From: Rhodobacteraceae bacterium HLUCCO07
GTDB lineage: Bacteria; Pseudomonadota; Alphaproteobacteria; Rhodobacterales; Rhodobacteraceae
DNA: 64,000 nucleotides
NCBI GenBank assembly: GCA_001314705.1
Contig: LJSU01000019.1
Location: forward strand, 186,001-250,000
Reading direction: 5' to 3'
The translations under genes and the position numbers were made by a program. This document shows positions 19,150 through 27,444 of this stretch, one piece after another; the first letter of the stretch is position 1; each line of letters starts with the position of its first letter. The notes beneath the pieces are model-generated. The model was not told where the DNA came from, did not search any database, and saw nothing but the letters and a program-made list of their open reading frames with translations.

Positions 19150-19902
19150 ATGATGTTGAACGGCAAACACGCACTCGTCACCGGCGGCGGCACCGGCATC
19201 GGCCTTGCCATCGCGCGCGCACTCGCATCCGAGGGCGCCGCGGTCACGATCACCGGGCGGCGGCTCCCTGTGCTTGAGGAGGTGGCGGGCGACGGTCTGC
19301 ACCCGCTCGCGATGGATGTCGCCGACGAGGTGCAGGTGATCGAGGGGATCGAGACCGCCGTCGCCGCCCGCGGCCCCATCCAGATCTGTGTCGCCAACGC
19401 GGGCATCGCCGAGGGGCGCAAGCTGCACAAAACCGACACCGAGCTGTGGCGGCGCATCATGTCGATCAATCTCGACGGTTGCTTCTTCACCATCCGCGAA
19501 TCGCTGCGCTCGATGACCGGCACCGACTGGGGCCGGGTTATCGCGGTCTCTTCCATCGCAGGGCTGCGCGGGACACCCGGGGCGGGTGCCTATGCTGCCT
19601 CGAAACATGGCGTCGTCGGCATGATCCGCTCCTTCGCCGAGGATTTCCTGGGCCAGCCCTATACCTTCAACTCGATCTGCCCGGGCTATGTCGACACGCC
19701 CATCGTGACCCGCAATACCGACGCCATCGCCGACCGCGCGGGCGTGTCCAAGAACGAGGCCCGCGACATGATGGTGCAAATGAACCGCCATCAAAAGCTG
19801 ATCTCGCCCGAAGAGGTCGCCGCCGCCGCGCTCTGGCTGTGCAATCCCCTGAGCGAGAGCACCAACGGCACCGAGGTGCGCATCGCCGGGGGCCAGGTCT
19901 GA
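19150..19902 (+). CDS. Short-chain dehydrogenase/reductase (SDR)
   Basis: A 250-residue classical SDR. The cofactor motif TGGGTGIG lies at residues 10-17, the NAG motif in CVANAGIAEG, the catalytic Ser in VSSIAGLRG and YxxxK in AYAASKHG, and the substrate-side PGYVDTPIV follows. AGGAGGG precedes the ATG at 19150, which decides the start. The length and PGYVDTP resemble 3-hydroxybutyrate dehydrogenase-like SDRs, but specificity cannot be assigned. It is monocistronic; a hairpin follows. Confidence 0.9.
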   Translation: MMLNGKHALVTGGGTGIGLAIARALASEGAAVTITGRRLPVLEEVAGDGLHPLAMDVADEVQVIEGIETAVAARGPIQICVANAGIAEGRKLHKTDTELWRRIMSINLDGCFFTIRESLRSMTGTDWGRVIAVSSIAGLRGTPGAGAYAASKHGVVGMIRSFAEDFLGQPYTFNSICPGYVDTPIVTRNTDAIADRAGVSKNEARDMMVQMNRHQKLISPEEVAAAALWLCNPLSESTNGTEVRIAGGQV

Positions 19903-19924
19903 ACCTTTCGCAAACATGAACTTG

Positions 19925-19949
19925 GCAGGCCGGGCAAAACCCGGCCTGC
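19925..19949 (+). terminator. Hairpin downstream of the SDR gene
   Basis: A 10-bp perfect stem GCAGGCCGGG/CCCGGCCTGC with a 5-nt loop lies 22 bp after the stop. It has no T run, so it could act with Rho or as an mRNA end stabiliser. Confidence 0.6.
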
Positions 19950-20065
19950 TATCCGATAACAGGCCCCCATCCCGCGCCTGTTTTTGAATGACAACGCGTC
20001 CTGACCCCATCCTGCCTCCACAAGCGCGGCCCACGACCAGTGGCCGCTTTGAGACGGAGGCACAC

Positions 20066-20209
20066 ATGACCCGAAAATCCACGATCCTGACACTGACCGC
20101 CCTGGCCTCGGTCGCGCTCGTCGCGGCGCTGACCTTCACCGCGGGAGAGGACGGTCAGGAAACCGCGCGCCTCGCCGCGCCCGCCCCGGTCACCGCCGAA
20201 CCGCTCTGA
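20066..20209 (+). CDS. Small secreted or membrane peptide, function unknown
   Basis: A 47-codon frame encoding MTRKSTILTLTALASVALVA and onward: a basic N-terminus and a hydrophobic stretch of about 18 residues, then an acidic, Ala/Pro-rich tail. This looks like a signal peptide or signal anchor with a short exported tail. GGAGG lies 5 nt before the ATG, which supports translation. It ends 6 bp before the convergent glycosyltransferase stop. I recognise no family. Calling it a gene rests on the ribosome site and the signal-like composition. Confidence 0.5.
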   Translation: MTRKSTILTLTALASVALVAALTFTAGEDGQETARLAAPAPVTAEPL

Positions 20210-20215
20210 CAGGCT

Positions 20216-21133
20216 TCAGAACAGACCCGAGAAGCGTTCGGGGAGCTTGAACTGCAACGCATATTCCGGCCGATCGAACTCGAACAGATCGCTCGTGCCG
20301 CGCGGGCCGAACGTGTCGCGCATATGCTGGCGATAGGGCGTCATGTCGAACCCCTCGACCATCTCATGCGCAGCAAACGCTTGAAAGACGGCCCGGTCTT
20401 CGCCGCGCGCTTCGGGGAACCAGTGCCGTCCGATCGCCGTCTGCTTCACCCCCGCCCCGATCTCCTGCGTCACCGCGTTGCGCCGGTCCATCGCACTGAC
20501 ATATTCCTGGAAATCACAGTATTTCAGGTGGAAAAGATACAGATCGTCGGGCGCATGCAGCTTGTCATATTGCGTGAAATGCCCGCCCCGCGAGATCTTG
20601 GTTCCCACCGACACCAAACATGGCTTGGAATAGTGCGGTGCCAGCCGCACATGCCGCCGCGGCCCCAGAATCCGCTCTCCCACGGGTTCGGGCTCCAGGT
20701 CGATCCGGTGAATCACCTCCAGCCCGAGGGGAGTGACCACACGCTGCCCCGGCGCATCCCACATATACTCCAGAAGGGTCTTGCCACAGGCCGGATCGAC
20801 GACGACCAACTCGTCGACATCGCCCACGACCACATGGCCGTAATAGGCCCGCAGCCCGGTCACCAGATAGTTCAGAAACCGCCAGCGTTTCATGTCGAAA
20901 TTCCTGTGCGGATCGCCCGGAATCCCGATGATGTTGCACCCCGCGGCCAGATCGGCCACCGCCTCGCCCCGGCCATGGTTCACGATATAGCAGTTCTCGC
21001 GCCCCAGAACCTCGCCGTAATGATGCAGCCAGGCGCGCAGGAAAAACAGATCGTCGCGCACCATGGTCAGCGCGGCCAGTTTCGATTGCATATGCCCCCG
21101 TCCCCTTGCGCCCTCGTGCAGGGCCTTCTTCAT
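20216..21133 (-). CDS. Glycosyltransferase family 2-like protein (GT92/Glyco_tranf_2_4 type)
   Basis: A protein of about 305 residues resembling the family that begins KLAALTMVRDDLFFLRAWLHHY, with a GT-A-type acidic motif VVVGDVDELVVVDP (DxD-like) near residue 110 and an FHLKYCDFQEY segment toward the C-terminus. Such proteins add sugars to surface polysaccharides or proteins. The start is either the ATG at 21133 (AGGA about 11 nt upstream) or the ATG at 21091, which begins nearer the conserved block. It is divergent from a sulfotransferase-like gene; a joint role in surface glycan decoration is inferred. Confidence 0.72.
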   Translation of the reverse strand: MKKALHEGARGRGHMQSKLAALTMVRDDLFFLRAWLHHYGEVLGRENCYIVNHGRGEAVADLAAGCNIIGIPGDPHRNFDMKRWRFLNYLVTGLRAYYGHVVVGDVDELVVVDPACGKTLLEYMWDAPGQRVVTPLGLEVIHRIDLEPEPVGERILGPRRHVRLAPHYSKPCLVSVGTKISRGGHFTQYDKLHAPDDLYLFHLKYCDFQEYVSAMDRRNAVTQEIGAGVKQTAIGRHWFPEARGEDRAVFQAFAAHEMVEGFDMTPYRQHMRDTFGPRGTSDLFEFDRPEYALQFKLPERFSGLF

Positions 21134-21234
21134 GCCGTGCTTTTTCCTAACCGGTTTGATGCAGCAAGAGAAATGAAATAATCTCGGGGCAAGAGACGCG
21201 CCACCGCACGCCGCGACAACCGAGACCGGACCGC

Positions 21235-22008
21235 ATGACCTATCCCATCCCCGAAGGCTTTCGCCAGAGCGGGCGGCTTGTCCGGCGCGTGAACGCCCTT
21301 CCTCTCACCCGGTTTCAGGTGCTCGGAGAGCGCGCCAGCGCCACCAACCTCGTGCGCAAGCTGATCGAGAAGAACCTGAGGATTCGGCGCAGCGAGGCGC
21401 TGGGCTGGAAACATGCTGTCCCCCACATGGTCGCAATCCCGGCCGATTTTCTCACCATCGTGGTGGTGCGCCACGCCGAAAGCTGGGCGCTTTCCATGTT
21501 CAAACGCCCGTGGCACGCAGACCCCGCGATCCAGGCGCTGGATCTCTCTGCCTTCCTGCGCGCCGAATGGCGCGGCGTGGTCGACCGGCTGGGAGATTTC
21601 GAAGAAATCCCGCCCGAGATTGCCAAGGACGTACGCAATCGCGAATTGCAGTTCGATCGCCACCCGCTCACCGGCGCGCCCTTTCCCAATCTCTTCGCCC
21701 TGCGCCGGGTCAAGCTGGCGGCGATGCTGGGCATGCTCAACCGCGACTGCAACGTGATGCTCCTGCGCGCCGAAGAGGTGCAGGCCGACCCCGAAGGCTT
21801 TGTCACATGGGCCAGCAACGCCCTGGCCCTCGCCCGCAAAAGCGACACGTTCCAGGGTGCCACCCGCCGCATGGGCACCCGGTTCCGCCGGGCGGTGCCC
21901 ATTGACATGGCCCCGACGCGCCTCGATGCGGCCGACCGCGCCTTCATGTCCGGCGCGTTGGACCTCGCCCTCGAATCGGCGCTGGGATACGATTACTCGC
22001 CTGACTGA
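21235..22008 (+). CDS. Sulfotransferase-like protein
   Basis: A 257-residue cytosolic protein. FQVLGERASATNLVRKLIEKN near residue 30 fits the 5'-phosphosulfate-binding P-loop of sulfotransferases (G-E-R-x-S-x-T-N-L), and IVVVRHAESWALSMFKRPW near residue 80 fits the 3'-phosphate-binding Arg/Ser motif. PAPS-dependent sulfation of a glycan or other surface molecule is the family role. There is no membrane helix. It diverges from the glycosyltransferase gene with a 101-bp gap, and its last 16 bp overlap the convergent small membrane gene. The substrate is unknown. Confidence 0.68.
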   Translation: MTYPIPEGFRQSGRLVRRVNALPLTRFQVLGERASATNLVRKLIEKNLRIRRSEALGWKHAVPHMVAIPADFLTIVVVRHAESWALSMFKRPWHADPAIQALDLSAFLRAEWRGVVDRLGDFEEIPPEIAKDVRNRELQFDRHPLTGAPFPNLFALRRVKLAAMLGMLNRDCNVMLLRAEEVQADPEGFVTWASNALALARKSDTFQGATRRMGTRFRRAVPIDMAPTRLDAADRAFMSGALDLALESALGYDYSPD

Positions 22009-22226
22009 GCTTTCCTGACCTCCCGCACGCCCTTCAAACCCAGCAGGACAAAGGGTGCGCCGTGCATCAGGAAGTCGAAAATGTCGATCGCCTGCGTCAA
22101 CTCCCCAGCCGCCAGCATCTTGAGCTTTTCCCAGACATGCGGCTCGGGCACGAAGGGCGCGAGACCCAGGAAGATGGTCACGAAAGCCAGAACCGGCCAT
22201 GAAAGACTGTCCAGAAACCGCATCAT
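21993..22226 (-). CDS. Small two-helix membrane protein, often annotated RND-transporter-like
   Basis: A 77-residue protein, MMRFLDSLSWPVLAFVTIFL and onward, with two hydrophobic helices separated by a polar loop (PEPHVWEKLKMLAAGELTQAIDIFDF). It resembles small Rhodobacteraceae proteins usually labelled RND transporter, though it is far too short to be one. I chose the ATG at 22226; the frame runs further upstream into the tRNA, which cannot be coding. The tRNA-Asp terminator stands immediately upstream, so it needs its own promoter or read-through. Confidence 0.7.
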   Translation of the reverse strand: MMRFLDSLSWPVLAFVTIFLGLAPFVPEPHVWEKLKMLAAGELTQAIDIFDFLMHGAPFVLLGLKGVREVRKAQSGE

Positions 22227-22254
22227 GCCCCCGTCTTGCCTCGTGTCGGTAACG

Positions 22255-22283
22255 AAAAAAGCGCCCGCGAAGGGCGCCTTTTC
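22255..22283 (-). terminator. Rho-independent terminator of tRNA-Asp
   Basis: On the minus strand GCGCCC/GGGCGC with a 5-nt loop is flanked by AAAAG and TTTTTT, 11 nt past the tRNA 3' end. Confidence 0.88.
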
Positions 22284-22293
22284 AAAGCAGCGG

Positions 22294-22370
22294 TGGCGCG
22301 GTTGACGGGGCTCGAACCCGCGACCCCCGGCGTGACAGGCCGGTACTCTAACCAACTGAGCTACAACCGC
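22294..22370 (-). tRNA. tRNA-Asp (anticodon GTC)
   Basis: 77 nt on the minus strand. The acceptor stem GCGGTTG/CAACCGC is perfect, the D arm carries GCTCAGTTGGTTAGAG, the anticodon stem CCGGC/GCCGG encloses the loop CTGTCAC with anticodon GTC, and the T arm is GCGGGTTCGAGCCCCGT. The discriminator is G and CCA is encoded. A consensus promoter stands upstream and a terminator downstream, so it is a single-gene tRNA unit. Confidence 0.97.
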
Positions 22371-22411
22371 CCACTGCTTACACCCGGGCTGTGCGCCTGA
22401 GCGTGGCGCCG

Positions 22412-22440
22412 TGTTTAGGGCCAGCCGCGCAGGGCGTCAA
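22412..22440 (-). promoter_or_regulatory. Predicted promoter of tRNA-Asp
   Basis: On the minus strand TTGACG (22435-22440), a 17-bp spacer and TAAACA (22412-22417) lie 41 bp upstream of the mature tRNA 5' end, a good sigma70-type match. Confidence 0.68.
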
Positions 22441-22639
22441 GCGCCTCTTGACCCGATAATGGCGAAAAATGCACGGGCCCATGCGTGGCACGATGGTCAC
22501 ATCCGGGCTCCGGCCATATTTTTGCCGCAATTCGGCCCGGTACATGCCGCTTTTCCCGCCAAACCTCGAAGCAAAGAACCGCGCGGCCAGCGCAATGCCG
22601 GACCGCGCCCACGAGCAGCACGCGCAGAAAGGGCAAGCA

Positions 22640-22768
22640 ATGGCCTCGTCGAAACCGTCGAAACCGGCCAATGGGCCGGTGCCGGGACCTTCCTCCCGCC
22701 CCGAAACCCGGCATCCCCGACCCGAGGCACGCCCCAAACCCGTGATCACCGATTACGCCTCGCTTTGA
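22640..22768 (+). CDS. Small Pro-rich peptide, hypothetical
   Basis: A 42-codon frame, MASSKPSKPANGPVPGPSSR and onward, ending ITDYASL. It is rich in Pro, Ser, Lys and Arg with no hydrophobic segment, so it is probably disordered and cytosolic. AAAGGG lies 6-8 nt before the ATG. It precedes the TfoX-like gene by 36 bp in the same direction and could be co-transcribed. No family is recognised; it may be chance. Confidence 0.35.
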   Translation: MASSKPSKPANGPVPGPSSRPETRHPRPEARPKPVITDYASL

Positions 22769-22804
22769 GGTGACAGCGCCAGGACGGCGATCTATCCTGT
22801 GCGC

Positions 22805-23158
22805 ATGAGCACCCCGATTTCGTCGATCCGCAATCTCGGCCCCGCCACGGAAGCGGCCTTTGCCCGAGCCGGAATCACCTCGGCCGAAGAGTTGCGCGAA
22901 ATCGGCGCCGATGCCGCCTATGCCCGCCTGCTCGAAACCGGCCAGCGCCCGCATTTCATCGCCTATTACGTGCTCGTCATGGGCCTGCAGGGCCGCCCGT
23001 GGAACGATTGCAAGGGCAAAGAGAAAGCCGCCCTGCGCAAGCGATTCGACGCGCTCCGGGACAGCGGACATGACAAGGGCCGCTCCGATCTCGAAGCGGC
23101 CCTCAACGCGATTGGCGTGATCAAACGAAAGGCAGGCGTCCTCGGGAACACCCGATAG
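22805..23158 (+). CDS. TfoX/Sxy C-terminal domain protein
   Basis: A 117-residue protein. ISSIRNLGPATEAAFARAGI followed by TSAEELREIGADAAYARLLE is the helix-hairpin-helix-like TfoX C-terminal domain, and GLQGRPWNDCKGKEKAALRK completes it. The N-terminal TfoX domain of full-length Sxy competence regulators is absent, as in many alphaproteobacterial homologues, so a competence role should not be assumed. I chose the ATG at 22805; a GTG two codons upstream is possible. Confidence 0.82.
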   Translation: MSTPISSIRNLGPATEAAFARAGITSAEELREIGADAAYARLLETGQRPHFIAYYVLVMGLQGRPWNDCKGKEKAALRKRFDALRDSGHDKGRSDLEAALNAIGVIKRKAGVLGNTR

Positions 23159-23187
23159 GGCGTGTCGGGTTTGATCGAATTCGCCCT

Positions 23188-23402
23188 GCCCGGAACGGCG
23201 GCGAAGCCGCCCGGGCAGCACACCATTGCCCGGCAGGCGATTCTTCGCAGAAAAATCTGCCGAGAGGGGGCCGCCCCCCGGCCGGGTGCTTTCGAGGGGT
23301 TGCGCGTCGCCCGAAGCAGGGAAAGACGTTGCAAGATAAACTGCCCAACGCTGACGTTGCGAGCACCCGACCGCGGGCCTGTGCTGCCCTTTCGTTGGGC
23401 AC
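23188..23402 (+). repeat. Dispersed palindromic repeat, interrupted copy
   Basis: It shares three blocks with 51911-51985: block 1 (23188-23221, 33 of 34 bases equal, itself a GCCCGG/CCGGGC hairpin), block 2 (23269-23290) and block 3 (23381-23402). In this copy 47 bp separate blocks 1 and 2, and about 90 bp separate blocks 2 and 3, the latter flanked by direct repeats GTGCT. The element fills most of the 349-bp gene-free stretch 23159-23507; I see no coding signal in the rest. Confidence 0.75.
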
Positions 23403-23507
23403 GAGACGAATCCGATTAGCTGCGATAAGCCACAAGCATGGATCGCCAATGACCCGAGAGCGCAACGCGCGGCAGGGGATTGGTGATGCAGTTATTCCCG
23501 AAACGCC

Positions 23508-23930
23508 TTAGCCGACCAGTTCGAGACCCGAGAAGAAGAACGCGATCTCTTCCTTCGCCGTGTCCGGCCCGTCCGAGCCGTGAACCGAGTTTTCCCCGAT
23601 CGACAGCGCGAATTCCTTGCGAATGGTGCCCGCGTCGGCCTCCGCGGGGTTGGTCGCGCCCATGATCTCGCGATTGCGGGCAATGGCATTCTCGCCTTCC
23701 AGCACCTGCACCACGATCGGCTCGGAAATCATGAACTCGCACAGCTCGTCAAAGAACGGGCGGTCCTTGTGAACGCCGTAGAAGGTCTGCGCCTGCGCCA
23801 GCGTCAGCCGGATGCGTTTCGACGCAACGACGCGCAGCCCACCCTCTTCCAGCATCGCGGTGATCTTGCCGGTCAGGTTGCGCTTGGTGGCGTCGGGTTT
23901 GATGATGCTGAACGTGCGTTCCAGTGCCAT
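23508..23930 (-). CDS. ndk: Nucleoside diphosphate kinase
   Basis: A 140-residue enzyme that balances NTP pools by phosphoryl transfer through a phospho-His. The N-terminus [20 protein letters not shown], the [15 protein letters not shown] segment and the catalytic His in ENSVHGSDG are all intact, and the length is normal. It is a single gene, downstream of (and on the same strand as) an MFS gene whose stop lies 90 bp away. Confidence 0.98.
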   Translation of the reverse strand: MALERTFSIIKPDATKRNLTGKITAMLEEGGLRVVASKRIRLTLAQAQTFYGVHKDRPFFDELCEFMISEPIVVQVLEGENAIARNREIMGATNPAEADAGTIRKEFALSIGENSVHGSDGPDTAKEEIAFFFSGLELVG

Positions 23931-24020
23931 GTGTCAGGGCTCCTCAGAAGGGGGGTTAATGAATTGGCGTCGCCCTAGCATGGGTCATGGGGATTGAAAA
24001 GCCGCCACGACGGGCCCCGG

Positions 24021-25235
24021 TCAAATCTCCGGTCGTGCCCGCTCCAGCCGCCCCACCGCATAGGCCCCGAGGAGCCCGATCACGCCCGAAACCGACAGCG
24101 CCCCCAGAAGCACGTAAACCCCGAAAGCATTGGCCACCAGCGCGCCGACCAATGTCGAGATCGCGGCCCCACCGGCCAGCGTCAGCGCCCCCGAAAGCCC
24201 CGAGGCCGAGCCCGCCAGGTGCGGCGCCACCGACATCACCCCGGCATTCGCCCCCGGCAGCGTCAGCCCGTTGCCGATGCCGACACAGACCGACCCGGCA
24301 AAGAAAACCGCCGGATGCAGCGCACCACCCGCAACCGCCGCCATCGCCAGCAACGGCCCGATCGCCACGACCCAGCGCCCCATGATCATCAACCGCACGA
24401 TGCCCCAGCGCCGCGTCGTGCGCGCCGCCACGATATTGCCCAGCATGAACCCCGCCGAGGTCGAGCCCATCCCGATGCCAAGTTCGGTCGGGCTCAGCCC
24501 GTACTGCGCCTCGGCGACCTGCGGCGCACCGCCCATGAAGGCGTAAAAACCACCGACCGAGAACACCAGCACCACGCAATAGGCCCAGAAAAGTGCTGCC
24601 CGAAACAACTCGGGATAGGCGCGGAACTGGTCGGCGAAACTGGCCGAAGGGTTCTGGTTGGTCTCGCCCATGTCGGCCCAGACCAGCCAGGTGAGCACGG
24701 CGCCCAGCGCCATGAACAGCCAGAAACTCATGCGCCAGCCGAACAATTCGTCCAGCACCCCGCCGATCACCGGCCCCATCAGCGGTGCCAGCGCCATCGC
24801 CGTGCCCACCACGCCAAGAAGCCGCGCCGCCTCTTCGGGCGGGCACATGTCGCGGATCACCGCGCGGCTCAGCACCATGCCCACGCCGACCCCGCATTGC
24901 AGCATCCGGAACCCGAGGAAAACCCAGACATTTTCCGCCAGCGCGCACCCTATCGAGGCCAGCGCGAACACCGCGACCCCCCCCAGCATCACCGGCCGCC
25001 GCCCGATCCGGTCACTCAGCGGGCCAAGGATCATCTGCAACAGCGCCGACATCGCCAGATATCCGCCCAGCGCCAGTGAAACCAGCGCGTAATCGGCTTC
25101 GAACTCGGCCGCGATCTTGGGCATCGACGGCAGGAACATGTTGAGCGCCAGAACGCTGAGCCCGGTCAACAGGATCAGGGTCAGCAATCGGGGCGGGGTA
25201 CGCGCGGGCACATCGGGCGCGGCATGGGCGGCCAT
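24021..25235 (-). CDS. MFS drug-resistance transporter, Bcr/CflA subfamily
   Basis: A 404-residue protein with 12 predicted helices. The first helix segment LALNMFLPSMPKIAAEF, the motif-A loop GPLSDRIGRRPVMLGG between helices 2 and 3, and SRAVIRDMCPPEEAARLLG with PLMGPVIGG (motif C region) in helices 4-5 are characteristic of Bcr/CflA proton-drug antiporters. It probably exports small toxic compounds; the substrate is not predictable. There is no neighbouring regulator. Confidence 0.9.
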   Translation of the reverse strand: MAAHAAPDVPARTPPRLLTLILLTGLSVLALNMFLPSMPKIAAEFEADYALVSLALGGYLAMSALLQMILGPLSDRIGRRPVMLGGVAVFALASIGCALAENVWVFLGFRMLQCGVGVGMVLSRAVIRDMCPPEEAARLLGVVGTAMALAPLMGPVIGGVLDELFGWRMSFWLFMALGAVLTWLVWADMGETNQNPSASFADQFRAYPELFRAALFWAYCVVLVFSVGGFYAFMGGAPQVAEAQYGLSPTELGIGMGSTSAGFMLGNIVAARTTRRWGIVRLMIMGRWVVAIGPLLAMAAVAGGALHPAVFFAGSVCVGIGNGLTLPGANAGVMSVAPHLAGSASGLSGALTLAGGAAISTLVGALVANAFGVYVLLGALSVSGVIGLLGAYAVGRLERARPEI

Positions 25236-25431
25236 GGGACAATCCGTTCACAAAGCAACGGACCAGCGGTAGCGCGCCGCCCCCCGGGTTGCAAGGTCAT
25301 GCCCCCCGAATGCCGCCGCGTCAGGAAACGCTCCGTGGCGACAAGTCAGGACCTGATCGGAATGGTCATATGGCGGCCAAGCTATGCAACGTTCAATGAG
25401 AGGGCATGCACCGGGTCAGGCGCAACATGGC

Positions 25432-25896
25432 CTAACCGCCCGCCTCGGCCTTCATCTCCCAGCGGCCGGATTCCTCGGACCAGTATTTCGCCGCGCAGCC
25501 CGCCCCGGTCAGCGCCTTCCACTGCGCCCGCGCGCGGGCCAGCGCCGCATCGTCATTACCGTCGAACAGGATGCACACCCGGTCGAGCGCGCCCACCTCT
25601 TCGCCGCTCACCTCGGCCCCGTCCACCGCCATCAGGCAGGCCGCGCCGTTGGGCATCGCCGGCTCGGTGGTCAGCAGCACGGGCTGCATCGCGTCATGCG
25701 GCCCCCCTGCCAGCCCGTGCGGCAGGAACCCGTCAGCCGGCTCAAGCCACAACCGCTCGTCGAGCCATGCCATCCGTCCCGCATCCGTGCCGCGCAGCGC
25801 CACCTGCCAGCCCCGCGCCAATGATCGCGCCAGCAGATCGGGCAACACCGCCTCAAGCGGCCTGCGGGTCAGGTGATAGAAATAGACATCGCCCAT
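25432..25896 (-). CDS. holC: DNA polymerase III chi subunit
   Basis: A 154-residue clamp-loader accessory protein that links the replisome to SSB. The N-terminus MGDVYFYHLTRRPLEAVLPD, the RGWQVALRG strand and FDGNDDAALARARAQWK near the C-terminus fit the HolC family. It starts 9 bp after pepA ends, a common pepA-holC arrangement in proteobacteria that supports both calls. Confidence 0.93.
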   Translation of the reverse strand: MGDVYFYHLTRRPLEAVLPDLLARSLARGWQVALRGTDAGRMAWLDERLWLEPADGFLPHGLAGGPHDAMQPVLLTTEPAMPNGAACLMAVDGAEVSGEEVGALDRVCILFDGNDDAALARARAQWKALTGAGCAAKYWSEESGRWEMKAEAGG

Positions 25897-25905
25897 AAGG
25901 CCCCG

Positions 25906-27375
25906 TTATCCCTCGTATTGATCCGCCACCAGCCGGTTGAGCGCCATCACGCCCCATCCCGTCGCACCCTTGGGGGCAAAGGCAGTGTCCTCCTTGACGC
26001 GGGCCACCCCGGCAATGTCGAGATGGATCCACGGGCAATCCTCCTTGACGAATCGTTGCAGGAACTGCGCGGCGGTGATCGACCCGGCAGGCCGCCCGCC
26101 CACGTTCTTCATGTCGGCGATCTGGGATTTCAGCATCTTGTCATAGGCGTCGCCCAATGGCATCCGCCATGCGCCTTCTGCCTCGGCTTCGGCGGCCTTC
26201 AGAAATTTCCGGCAGAACGCATCATCGTTGGAAAAGACGCCCGCCTTCTCGTGGCCCAGCCCGATGATGATCGCCCCGGTCAGCGTCGCCAGGTCGACCA
26301 TGCCCGCGGGCGCGAAACGCTCCTGTGCATACCACATCACGTCGGCCAGAACCAAACGTCCCTCGGCATCCGTGTTGATCACCTCGATCGTGTCGCCCTT
26401 CATCGAGCGCACCACGTCACCGGGCCGCGTCGCGTTGCCCGAAGGCATGTTCTCGACCAACCCGACAAGCCCCACGACATTGGCGCCCGCCTTGCGCCGC
26501 GCCAGCGTGCGCATGACACCCGCCACCACGCCCGCGCCGCCCATATCCATGGTCATGTCCTCCATGCCCGCCGCAGGCTTGAGCGATATCCCGCCCGTAT
26601 CGAACACCACGCCCTTGCCAACAAGGGCCAGCGGTTGCGCATCCGACTTGCCGCCCTTCCAGTGCATCACCACCACTTTCGACGGGCTGTCGCTGCCCTG
26701 CCCCACCGACAAGAGGCTGCCCATGCCCAGCTTTTCCAGTTCCGGCTCGTCCAGCACCTCGACCTCGAGGCCCAGCGCCTCCATCTCTTTCAACCGTTCG
26801 GCAAAATTGGTCGTGGTCAGGTGGTTGGCCGGCTCATTGACCAGGTCGCGAGTGAAATGCACGCCCTCGGCCACCGCAAGCGGCGCTTGCGCCGCGGCTT
26901 CGACCTCTTGCGGCTTGGCGCACATCACCGTCACCGCGCCGCGCGGATCGGGATCGGCACTTCTGTGCCGGTCGAAATCGTAATGCCGCAGGGCGATCCC
27001 GGTCACGAGTGCGGCAAGCCGCGCATGATTGCCCGCCAGAAGCATGAGATCGGCCTTGCCCATCGACCGGGCCAGCGAAGCCCCCGCCTTGCGCGCGTCC
27101 TCGATGTCACAGCGCCGGTCGAGCCGGACCACGTCCACCGCCTCGGCCGCCATGCCCGCCGGATAGGCCATGCTCAGCACCTCGCCCGGCTTGGCCTTGC
27201 CGAACCGCTCGCCCTCGACCATGCGTGCCAGCGCGCCCCTTGTGAGGCGATTGACCCGCCGCGCAGCCCGGTCGAGCCGTCCATCGCCGCCCACGATCAC
27301 CGCCACGCGGCCTTCGGCGCCGGCAATACGGTCGATATCGGTTTCGGCAAAGGTGAATGTGACGGATTGGGTCAT
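25906..27375 (-). CDS. pepA: Leucyl aminopeptidase, M17 family
   Basis: A 489-residue cytosolic aminopeptidase with two metal ions. The catalytic domain carries LVGKGVVFDTGGISLKP (Lys and Asp ligands), the MDMGGAGVV helix and the signature NTDAEGRLVLADV (Asp, Glu and catalytic Arg). The N-terminal macro-like domain is present, so it is full length. It is upstream of holC and divergent from lptF, with a promoter region of about 145 bp in between. Confidence 0.97.
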   Translation of the reverse strand: MTQSVTFTFAETDIDRIAGAEGRVAVIVGGDGRLDRAARRVNRLTRGALARMVEGERFGKAKPGEVLSMAYPAGMAAEAVDVVRLDRRCDIEDARKAGASLARSMGKADLMLLAGNHARLAALVTGIALRHYDFDRHRSADPDPRGAVTVMCAKPQEVEAAAQAPLAVAEGVHFTRDLVNEPANHLTTTNFAERLKEMEALGLEVEVLDEPELEKLGMGSLLSVGQGSDSPSKVVVMHWKGGKSDAQPLALVGKGVVFDTGGISLKPAAGMEDMTMDMGGAGVVAGVMRTLARRKAGANVVGLVGLVENMPSGNATRPGDVVRSMKGDTIEVINTDAEGRLVLADVMWYAQERFAPAGMVDLATLTGAIIIGLGHEKAGVFSNDDAFCRKFLKAAEAEAEGAWRMPLGDAYDKMLKSQIADMKNVGGRPAGSITAAQFLQRFVKEDCPWIHLDIAGVARVKEDTAFAPKGATGWGVMALNRLVADQYEG

Positions 27376-27444
27376 GGTGCGGCTCCCTCGGTTTCGCTCA
27401 TGCGCGAGTCCTAGCGCGCGCCTGTCGGATTGGCCAGAATGCAG

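Noticed and set aside
16997-19153. A 718-codon plus-strand frame opposite pntA
   Set aside because: Same GC-bias shadow; the minus-strand PntA motifs and terminator explain the region.
22227-22355. N-terminal extension of the small two-helix membrane protein
   Set aside because: It would translate through the tRNA-Asp gene and its terminator; the ATG at 22226 starts the conserved hydrophobic protein.
22469-22639. N-terminal extension of the small Pro-rich peptide upstream of 22640
   Set aside because: The extension has no ribosome site and low-complexity composition; AAAGGG fits the ATG at 22640.
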